Assembly (NCBI GenBank): GCA_016294985.1
Contig: JAECRW010000044.1
Coordinates: 1 to 11,253, forward strand
Direction: 5' to 3'
DNA from: Candidatus Sifarchaeum marinoarchaea
GTDB lineage: Archaea > Asgardarchaeota > Sifarchaeia > Borrarchaeales > Borrarchaeaceae
Length of the DNA: 11,253 nucleotides
The notes under the pieces: model-generated
Databases searched by the model: none
Told to the model about the DNA's origin: nothing
Seen by the model: the letters and a program-made list of their open reading frames with translations, nothing else
Shown here: one piece after another, positions 5,905 to 11,253 of the stretch
Numbering within the stretch: the first letter of the stretch is position 1
Layout of the letters: each line of letters starts with the position of its first letter
Translations under genes and position numbers: made by a program

Positions 5905-7041
5905 TTGAATATCTTAATGTTAATAATCGATTATTATCCGATTATAGCTGGTGCTGAAGTTTTTGCACAAAAAGTAGCTGAAAACTTGGCTTACAATCCT
6001 AAGAACAAAGTTTTCGTAATAACTGCAAGATCGAACCGTTCACTACCAAGTTTTGAAATTAAGTCAAATGTACATATCCATAGAATAGTTTGTCCTTTTT
6101 TTCCACACAGTTTCTTCTTATTTAGTTTTTTGAAAGCTTTGCAATTTATAAAGAAACACAAAATTGATTTGATTCATGCGCATCTTGCCCATTATCCCGG
6201 ATTTTCTGCGGTACTTGCAGGGTTACTAACAAAAAAGCCAGTTATTATAACAACACAAGGCGGAGATTTATTAGATTATGCTGAAACAGGTCAATATGCC
6301 TCATTATTGAGACCGATCTTGATTTACACGCTATCTCATGCAAATCTTGTACATGCAGTAAGCAGATATACTATGAGAATGGCAAAAACGCTTGGCGCAA
6401 AAAAAATGATCTTAATTCCTAATGGAGTTGATATTGAGCAGTTTCACCCAAGAGCATCTAACCTAGATCTGAAAAAGAAGTTAGGGATAAAGGGTGAAAA
6501 AATAGTTCTTTCAGTCTCCCGTTTAACGCCAAAAAATGGATTGTCATTTCTCATTAGAGCTGCAGCGCTCATAAATAAGAAAATACCCAATGTCAAATTT
6601 ATTATTGTTGGCAGCGGCTCAGAAGAAAAGAATTTGAAAAAACTAACTAGCCAATTCAAAATTGACAAGAATATCATCTTTACGGGCTATGTTCCTCACG
6701 AACAAATCCCTGAGTTTATGAGCATAGCAGATGTATTTTTGCGCCCATCTGTTGCGGAAGGTTTTGGAATTGTATTTATAGAGGCAATGGCTGCGGGCAT
6801 ACCAGTGATAGCTACTCGTGTTGGGGGTATAATTGATATTATTCAAGCTGGGGAGAATGGGGTTCTTGTCGAACCAAAAAATTCGAGTCAAATTGCTGAT
6901 GCGATTGTCAAATTACTAAAAAATGCATCACTTGCATCAGAGTTATCTAGGGTCGGTAGAAAATATGTAGAGCAAACCTACTCATGGAATATCATCTTCG
7001 ACAAAGTTAAGAAGATGTATGCACATTTCTATCGTAGATGA
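5905..7041 (+). CDS. GT4-family glycosyltransferase 3
   Basis: Retaining GT-B enzyme, 378 residues. The start is TTG at 5905, giving the normal N terminus MNILMLIIDYYP; an ATG four codons later is the alternative. Motifs: AGAEVFAQKVAENL (15-28), IDLIHAHLAHYPG, ITTQGGDLL, then donor-domain SRLTPKNG (R206; the usual Lys position is Asn211 with Lys210 beside it, a common variant), and E-x7-E as EGFGIVFIE (E285, E293) followed by VGGIIDIIQAGENGVLVEP. Expected to extend the same lipid-linked glycan as its neighbours; the sugar is unknown. The ribosome binding site is weak. It is the last gene of the plus-strand run and ends 8 bp from the convergent methyltransferase. Confidence 0.93.
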   Translation: MNILMLIIDYYPIIAGAEVFAQKVAENLAYNPKNKVFVITARSNRSLPSFEIKSNVHIHRIVCPFFPHSFFLFSFLKALQFIKKHKIDLIHAHLAHYPGFSAVLAGLLTKKPVIITTQGGDLLDYAETGQYASLLRPILIYTLSHANLVHAVSRYTMRMAKTLGAKKMILIPNGVDIEQFHPRASNLDLKKKLGIKGEKIVLSVSRLTPKNGLSFLIRAAALINKKIPNVKFIIVGSGSEEKNLKKLTSQFKIDKNIIFTGYVPHEQIPEFMSIADVFLRPSVAEGFGIVFIEAMAAGIPVIATRVGGIIDIIQAGENGVLVEPKNSSQIADAIVKLLKNASLASELSRVGRKYVEQTYSWNIIFDKVKKMYAHFYRR

Positions 7042-7049
7042 TTCTTTTA

Positions 7050-7667
7050 TCATTTGATAGCAATAACATTATATCCACTTGCCTGAGTGTCTGGCAATTT
7101 TTCATCAAATAATGTTATATTATCAAATATTTTCGTAAGAATACGGCTTAAAACGCTTGATTTTTGATTAACACCTCGTAATATCAAATCGATTATGACT
7201 ATCAGATAATTTCCTGTTGAAACAGCCTTAACTGTGCTAAAATCTCGCAGCAAATAAGAGATTCCATCTTTTGTAAATCTGAAAAAATCCGATTTATGAT
7301 ATACTGATAAAAATGGTACATAAAGAAATAGGATTCCTCCATCTTTCAAAATTCGGATAATTTCTTTTATTGCTTTGTGGGGTTCTGGCAAATGTTCAAG
7401 AAGGGCCTTACATATAACAGCATCTATGCTCCTTTCCTTAAATGGAATGTTATGTGCGTCTCCAAATATCGTTGTAAGGCATTTTTTATTGAGATCCATT
7501 CCTATATATATATGGTTTTTAAATAAATGCTTATAAGCTGCCATTTCCTTTTGGGATAGGTCTCCACTACCTAAATCTAAAATAATCTTTGCTTTTTCGG
7601 CTATGTATTTGATTCCACAGTCGAAAAAAATTTGCGATTTTTTTGAACGAATCTTTTTCTTAGTCAA
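7050..7667 (-). CDS. Class I SAM-dependent methyltransferase 2
   Basis: Small soluble methyltransferase, 205 residues, Methyltransf_11 type. Motif I IILDLGSGD (28-36), acidic ribose-binding residue in YIGMDLN (D58), GDAHNIPF (69-76), ALLEHLPEP (88-96) and KDGGILFLYVPF. The later FFRFTKDGISYLL segment is typical of methyltransferases in cell-surface glycan loci, where targets are often sugars; this is context inference. The start is TTG at 7667, the only usable start between the in-frame stop at 7698-7700 and motif I. No clear ribosome binding site. It is transcribed against the glycosyltransferase run and ends 8 bp from it, so it is separately expressed. It is not a close copy of methyltransferase 1: shorter, without that protein's long N-terminal region or C-terminal hydrophobic segment. 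Confidence 0.9.
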   Translation of the reverse strand: MTKKKIRSKKSQIFFDCGIKYIAEKAKIILDLGSGDLSQKEMAAYKHLFKNHIYIGMDLNKKCLTTIFGDAHNIPFKERSIDAVICKALLEHLPEPHKAIKEIIRILKDGGILFLYVPFLSVYHKSDFFRFTKDGISYLLRDFSTVKAVSTGNYLIVIIDLILRGVNQKSSVLSRILTKIFDNITLFDEKLPDTQASGYNVIAIK

Positions 7668-7753
7668 CTGACCACATACCGTTGATCCGTATTCAAGTTA
7701 ATAATTATTGAACTACCACCGCCTGATGGATGGGGATTTCTTTGCACTTTTTT

Positions 7754-7783
7754 GGTGAAAATTTATAAAATTTTATTTTCTCC
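7754..7783. promoter_or_regulatory. Nested A/T-rich dyad, candidate promoter or terminator
   Basis: Inner arms AAAATTT (7758-7764) and AAATTTT (7768-7774); an alternative outer pairing GGTGAAAAT (7754-7762) with ATTTTCTCC (7775-7783) matches 8 of 9. On the minus strand the centre reads TTTTATAAAT, a plausible TATA box for methyltransferase 2 with a leader of about 75 nt. Confidence 0.3.
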
Positions 7784-8045
7784 ACAATTATCAGTTCTTA
7801 ATACGAAAAAGCGATAGAACACAACCTTCAAAACCCTATAAAGGTTATCTTTTAAAATCAAGTTGATGAAAAATGGAGCTGGTAGAACAAATAATCATAT
7901 TCTTCTAAACATCGAACAGAAAAGTATAACGGTTGCAAACATATTTTTCATTGTAAGAAAGTCTACATATGATTCGATAATTAGTTAATTAAATTAAATG
8001 AGAAGAAATGCCCATTTCACTTGATATAGAAGCGCTAAACCACTT

Positions 8046-8077
8046 AAAACACGATAACAAGAGGTGTTTTTATATTT
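8046..8077 (+). promoter_or_regulatory. TATA-like box with dyad before GT-C protein 1
   Basis: TTTTTATATTT (8067-8077) lies about 25 nt before the GTG at 8093, which has no ribosome binding site in the preceding 20 nt; together these suggest a leaderless or nearly leaderless mRNA. AAAACAC (8046-8052) and GTGTTTT (8064-8070) form a dyad with an 11-base spacer that overlaps the box. The TATA centre is a few bases closer than the usual 26-27. Confidence 0.4.
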
Positions 8078-8092
8078 CGGCTCTTTAACCTT

Positions 8093-9784
8093 GTGAATTC
8101 GGTTAAATTATTTTTTGACCGTGATAAGATTCGAATTTTAATTCTAGGCATAAGCGTAGTCTATTTTGTCTATTTAAGTTGGCTTGCAAGTAACACCGCG
8201 CTTACTTATGACGAAAGTGTCCACACTCTTCCAGCTATAGTCATGTATCGTTACTTTCATGCACTCTGGCAAAATCCTGGATTGATATCTCTAAACAAAG
8301 CACGTTCTTTTATGTATGCCTATTATGGCGGAACGTATCATGTACCTTATTGGGTATTATTTTACTATCCGCCATTATATTCAATAGCAACCACTTTAGT
8401 ATTTCTGATAATGGGTATTAATTCTTATTCTGCGCGATTTTTATCGATTCTTTGCACGTCTATTTTTGGAATAGTAAGTTATGAATTCGGAAAGTTATTA
8501 TATAATCGAAAAATTGGATTTTTCTCTACGATTTTTACGATTTCATTTTTTTCCATAATAAGTACCGGTATACAAGCATTATTAGATGTTCCGATTGCCA
8601 CTTTAAGCTTATTGACATTTTATTTTTTCTATAGAGCTACGTCGATTCAGAAAAGGTCATGGTATATTCTATCTGGCATCTTTTTTGGTTTATCTCTGTT
8701 AATGAAGCAAACTGGAATCATGATTTTACCCTTTGTAATTCTTTTTCCTTTTCTAGACAGAAAATACGGAAACTTGGATATTCAGTCAACCGCTCTTAAC
8801 CAGAAGTACACATTTAGCAACTTTCTATGGCTTTTTGGTCTTACATTTTTAATAGCTGGACCGTGGTATTTATTCTTAGCGTTAAAACATCCTCATGAGT
8901 TGTTACTCATTTGGACGGTCAACGTAAACGTAGTTATTGGACCTGAATGGACTGTGATTCCATCATGGTTTTTCTGGGGATATCAACTTACACTTGAATC
9001 CGGAATTCTTTTAGCTATTTTGGCATTTATAGGGATCTTTTACTGCCTCTATCAAAGAAATAGGAATGACATATTCATTATATACGCGTTAGCGGTTTCT
9101 TTATCAATGTTTACATATATTTCTCACAAGGAATGGCGATTTATACTTGTCACTGTTCCTATTTTTTTCATTTTTTCATCTTTATCTATAGATCTTATTT
9201 CGAATTTCTTGTCCAATAAACTTCATCTAAGATATAAATGGGCCAGAAAAAAATGGAGATTTGCATTTCTATCTAGTATCACAGTTTTCTCCTTTTCATA
9301 TATGGGGGAAATCTTTAGAACCGTAGAATATTTTTCAAATCCCGGGTATTTCGACTTAACATATGTACCTCTTGATGAAACTACTAGATTTATTGTGAAA
9401 AATACACCTTCATCTAATTCAAGATATCGCGTTTTACAGATTGGATGGTCAAACCATTTCTCCCCATATGCATTTATGTGGTATATGATGAAAAATGATA
9501 ATGATGCTGCAATCGAATACTGGTTATTACATAGTTGGGAAACTACTCCCTCCCAAGTTGATAGTTTTGTGACCAAAGAGAGAATGTATTATGTCGTGGT
9601 CTATATTGAGATGGGAATATGGGGAGATTTGAAGAAACCTCTTGATTTAGATGCTCTTGCGAAAATGAGTATAGAATATGCTGTAGCAGCATACATTTTG
9701 AAGAATCCAAAATATATCATAGAAAAGAGTTTTGAAGATGAGTCGTTTCTAATTTTCATAATACACCCGTCTATAGTTCTTTAA
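8093..9784 (+). CDS. GT-C membrane glycosyltransferase (PMT/ArnT-like), protein 1
   Basis: 563-residue polytopic protein, about eleven membrane helices, expected to transfer a sugar from a polyprenyl-phosphate donor on the outer membrane face. The catalytic acidic pair of the first external loop is seen as TYDESVH (D40, E41); YYPPLYS (91-97), ALLDVPIA (162-169), LMKQTGIMILP (203-213) and HKEWRFILVTVP (345-356) are in the order expected of the PMT_2 family. Residues about 410-563 form an external, largely soluble C-terminal domain with no motif I recognise. The start GTG 8093 is the only start codon after the in-frame stop at 8045-8047. It is monocistronic, divergent from methyltransferase 2 and convergent with the second GT-C gene. 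Donor and acceptor are unknown; protein or lipid-linked glycan are both possible. Confidence 0.88.
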   Translation: MNSVKLFFDRDKIRILILGISVVYFVYLSWLASNTALTYDESVHTLPAIVMYRYFHALWQNPGLISLNKARSFMYAYYGGTYHVPYWVLFYYPPLYSIATTLVFLIMGINSYSARFLSILCTSIFGIVSYEFGKLLYNRKIGFFSTIFTISFFSIISTGIQALLDVPIATLSLLTFYFFYRATSIQKRSWYILSGIFFGLSLLMKQTGIMILPFVILFPFLDRKYGNLDIQSTALNQKYTFSNFLWLFGLTFLIAGPWYLFLALKHPHELLLIWTVNVNVVIGPEWTVIPSWFFWGYQLTLESGILLAILAFIGIFYCLYQRNRNDIFIIYALAVSLSMFTYISHKEWRFILVTVPIFFIFSSLSIDLISNFLSNKLHLRYKWARKKWRFAFLSSITVFSFSYMGEIFRTVEYFSNPGYFDLTYVPLDETTRFIVKNTPSSNSRYRVLQIGWSNHFSPYAFMWYMMKNDNDAAIEYWLLHSWETTPSQVDSFVTKERMYYVVVYIEMGIWGDLKKPLDLDALAKMSIEYAVAAYILKNPKYIIEKSFEDESFLIFIIHPSIVL

Positions 9785-9863
9785 AATCAGCCTTAGTGTT
9801 TGCAAAAATAAAAGATTTCAATTACAATTCTATTAAAATGTTGATGTTGCAGGGAATAGTTCA

Positions 9864-9887
9864 AACAGATTCTTTTTTACGTCTGTT
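9864..9887. terminator. Convergent terminator region with T-run
   Basis: TTTTTT at 9873-9878 on the plus strand, framed by AACAGA (9864-9869) and TCTGTT (9882-9887). It lies about 90 nt after the stop of GT-C protein 1 and spans the stop codon of the oppositely directed GT-C protein 2. T-runs act as terminators in archaea; the strand most affected is plus. Confidence 0.4.
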
Positions 9888-10851
9888 CGGAGAACTCGAA
9901 TAGTATTTTAAATGTTTTACTTCCAGTCATACAAAATAAAAGCAAAATTGGAAAGAAAAACCTCAACTGAAAATCATACCAGAAGAGATAGAATAAGAAA
10001 GGTGCAAACCATAATAAAACCATCTTTATTTCCTCTTTTTTTGGAATTGAAAGCAGAGCAAGTAAAAAGAAGGCCGTTATAAAGTAATTTTCCCACATGC
10101 CCCAGTATGGCATACTCCAACCAATAACCCCATCTTTACACCAATATAAATTTCGCCAAAGATTCTTTTCTGTTAAGATAGGAGCAGGGTATGTTAAACT
10201 CCAAAAATATCGATTTATTAACTCTAAACTACTCGATAAAAGAAACAATGGTGAATATTTCAGATATATTCTTTGATTGTTTGATGAAAGCAACAAAAAT
10301 GGAAATAAGAGAAGGTTTGAAGCTCTAACAAAAATTGCAAAAGCATAAAGTAATGTAGATTTATTATAATCATTGGAAAAGTGATAATACAAAGCAACTA
10401 TTATCCAAAACAAGCCGGTTATATCAGAATAATCTCTTCCAGACCAGAAAATATGTAAGGGCGTTGTAGCAAAAAGCAACGCACTGAAATAGCCAGCATA
10501 ATTATTATAGTACTTAGTGGTCAATTTATATGTCATAGGAATACTCAAAATGCTGAAGAAGAGAGAAGTTGCTACACATGCCTGATCACCAAACAGTGGG
10601 ATAAAAGGCACACTTAAGAATGAAAAACCAGGATTTGGAAAATATCTTTCTGGAAATTTAAGATTATAAAGATCTTTCGCGTTATTTAAATACCAATAGC
10701 CATCATTTTTTGGATCATATGAACTAATGTAGGGAATTCTAAGCAGCAAACCCATAATAGTAATTGAAATAACTATTATAAGTTCCTCAATTTTTTGTTG
10801 ATATTTGCTAAAAAATAGCGATAGTTTTGAAAATTTGGGTTTCTTTATCAC
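9877..10851 (-). CDS. Compact GT-C-like membrane glycosyltransferase, protein 2
   Basis: 324-residue polytopic protein with about eight or nine membrane helices. The first external loop has SYDPKNDGYWYLN (45-56) with D46 and D50 in place of the usual Asp-Glu, followed by FPNPGFSFLSVPFIPLFGD, then SGRDYSDITG (137-146), FVRASNLLLFP (174-184) and YDFQLRFFFPILL (292-304), which parallel the elements of PMT_2-type GT-C enzymes in order. It lacks the soluble C-terminal domain of protein 1, and is short for the fold, but the last conserved helix is present, so it seems complete rather than truncated. The start is GTG 10851; a TATA-like TATAAA (10877-10872) begins 26 nt upstream, and a 13-codon frame overlaps the start. 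Likely role: transfer of a lipid-phosphate-linked sugar; substrate unknown. Confidence 0.75.
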   Translation of the reverse strand: MIKKPKFSKLSLFFSKYQQKIEELIIVISITIMGLLLRIPYISSYDPKNDGYWYLNNAKDLYNLKFPERYFPNPGFSFLSVPFIPLFGDQACVATSLFFSILSIPMTYKLTTKYYNNYAGYFSALLFATTPLHIFWSGRDYSDITGLFWIIVALYYHFSNDYNKSTLLYAFAIFVRASNLLLFPFLLLSSNNQRIYLKYSPLFLLSSSLELINRYFWSLTYPAPILTEKNLWRNLYWCKDGVIGWSMPYWGMWENYFITAFFLLALLSIPKKEEIKMVLLWFAPFLFYLFWYDFQLRFFFPILLLFCMTGSKTFKILFEFSEQT

Positions 10852-10871
10852 GATTTTCCCCTTAATATTGG

Positions 10872-10877
10872 TTTATA
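10872..10877 (-). promoter_or_regulatory. TATA-like box of GT-C protein 2
   Basis: TATAAA on the minus strand, first base 26 nt before GTG 10851. The spacing is almost the same as for GT-C protein 1 and fits a very short or absent leader. An AAGGGG stretch 6-11 nt before the GTG could instead act as a weak ribosome binding site on a longer transcript. Confidence 0.35.
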
Positions 10878-10964
10878 TTTTCTTACCATAATATTTCCTT
10901 CGTTTTTTGTGGTTTTTATTCATAATAGACAGTGACTAAGGCTATTTAATGTTTTCAGTAAATG

Positions 10965-11005
10965 AAAAAAAAGCTTAAAAGGGCCTTGTTGGTTATAGCT
11001 TTTTT
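10965..11005 (-). terminator. T-run terminator after the right-hand membrane protein
   Basis: On the minus strand, eight T residues (10972-10965) follow the stop at 10993-10995. AAAAAAGCT (11005-10997) and AGCTTTTTT (10975-10967) are 9-bp reverse complements with a 21-base loop that contains the stop codon and a GGCCC patch. It separates this gene from GT-C protein 2, supporting its own promoter. Confidence 0.55.
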
Positions 11006-11253
11006 GAAAAATAATTTCTGAATCTTAGGGAACTTGCAAATAATATAACACATCCAATAAGAATTGTAGCATCAAAAAGAATAGCATACTGATGAAAATT
11101 ATAAATCAATATCCTAGGATTCCCACCGAAAAATATGGCCAATGCTGACGCATGATAACCCAATGTTGCCCCTAAGAGAGTTATGACCGCACCGTCTTCC
11201 CATATAGGTTTTTTCTCTTCTGTTTTTTGCTCATTTGAAGGTGTAAGCCGTCT
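10993..11253 (-). CDS. C-terminal 86 residues of an unrecognised membrane protein
   Basis: Open frame entering from the right edge and ending at TAA 10995-10993. It begins with a charged linker (RRLTPSNEQKTEEKKPIWED), then two hydrophobic helices, about residues 22-43 (GAVITLLGATLGYHASALAIFF) and 54-76 (YAILFDATILIGCVILFASS), joined by a short GGNPRILIYNFHQ loop, and a basic end RFRNYFSKKL that is probably cytoplasmic. I do not recognise the family. It shares strand with GT-C protein 2, 141 bp upstream of it, but a T-run lies between. By position it may belong to the same surface-glycan locus, for instance as a transport or membrane component, but nothing in these 86 residues shows that. Confidence 0.7.
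   Translation of the reverse strand, partial: RRLTPSNEQKTEEKKPIWEDGAVITLLGATLGYHASALAIFFGGNPRILIYNFHQYAILFDATILIGCVILFASSLRFRNYFSKKL

Larger units (their letters stand above)
7668..8092. other. Gene-free A/T-rich spacer between divergent genes
   Basis: About 425 bases between the starts of methyltransferase 2 and GT-C protein 1. It contains a nested dyad at 7754-7783, a weaker dyad AACCTT/AAGGTT (7823-7828, 7841-7846), and a TATA-like box with a dyad at 8046-8077. A 40-codon open frame begins at ATG 7866 but has no ribosome binding site or recognisable content. No RNA gene was seen. Confidence 0.6.

Noticed and set aside
7823..7846. AACCTT/AAGGTT dyad as a terminator
   Set aside because: Only 6-bp arms with a 12-base loop, no gene ends nearby on either strand, and no long T-run follows.
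7866..7988. 40-codon open frame in the spacer before GT-C protein 1
   Set aside because: No ribosome binding site, no recognisable sequence, and open frames of this size are expected by chance.
9223..9576. 117-codon minus-strand frame inside GT-C protein 1
   Set aside because: It lies antisense to the continuous 563-codon gene and has no motif; a shadow of A/T-rich coding DNA.
1..11253. CRISPR array, tRNA, rRNA, insertion sequence or transposase
   Set aside because: No regularly spaced repeats, cloverleaf-like sequence, rRNA-like stretch, or transposase motifs with terminal inverted repeats were seen.

Overview
The window looks like a piece of a low-GC archaeal genome. The DnaK is the short form that lacks the N-terminal-lobe insertion of proteobacterial DnaK, and it carries a DLGTSNSAAA phosphate loop of the kind I associate with archaeal (Thermoplasma- or Asgard-like) DnaKs. 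A/T-rich TATA-like boxes sit just upstream of several starts, at least one GTG gene has no ribosome binding site, and transcript ends are marked by T-runs rather than GC hairpins. This is inference. A low-GC bacterium is not formally excluded, and I cannot name the lineage.

Layout. (1) Positions 1-1894, minus strand: grpE followed 2 bp later by dnaK, which runs off the left edge. Both start at TTG behind strong GGAGG sites. (2) Positions 1895-2524: an intergenic region rich in dyad symmetries, with a strong TATA box on the plus strand and a possible small membrane or secreted peptide. (3) Positions 2525-7041, plus strand: a four-gene run of GT4 glycosyltransferase, SAM methyltransferase, GT4, GT4, probably one operon. 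(4) Positions 7050-7667, minus strand: a second SAM methyltransferase, tail-to-tail with the third glycosyltransferase. (5) Positions 7668-8092: a gene-free A/T-rich spacer holding dyads and a TATA box. (6) Positions 8093-9784, plus: a polytopic GT-C (PMT/ArnT-like) glycosyltransferase. (7) Positions 9877-10851, minus: a compact second GT-C-like protein. (8) Positions 10993-11253, minus: the C-terminal end of an unrecognised membrane protein with a T-run terminator behind it.

How it may work: the three cytosolic GT4 enzymes would build a glycan on a lipid carrier from nucleotide sugars, the two methyltransferases could methylate sugars, and the two membrane GT-C enzymes would add sugars from polyprenyl-phosphate donors on the outer face. 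This is the usual composition of an archaeal surface-glycan or protein-glycosylation locus. Substrates cannot be read from sequence. Sampled rows show the glycan genes are much more A/T-rich than dnaK (13 of 60 G+C at 8461-8520 against 30 of 60 at 961-1020), consistent with a variable or acquired island beside a conserved chaperone pair.

No complete, clearly new system is evident. The observations most worth following are coding-like text in a second frame over the N terminus of the first methyltransferase, a dyad abutting the TATA box before the glycan operon, the dyad-rich grpE upstream region, and a nested hairpin before the second glycosyltransferase.
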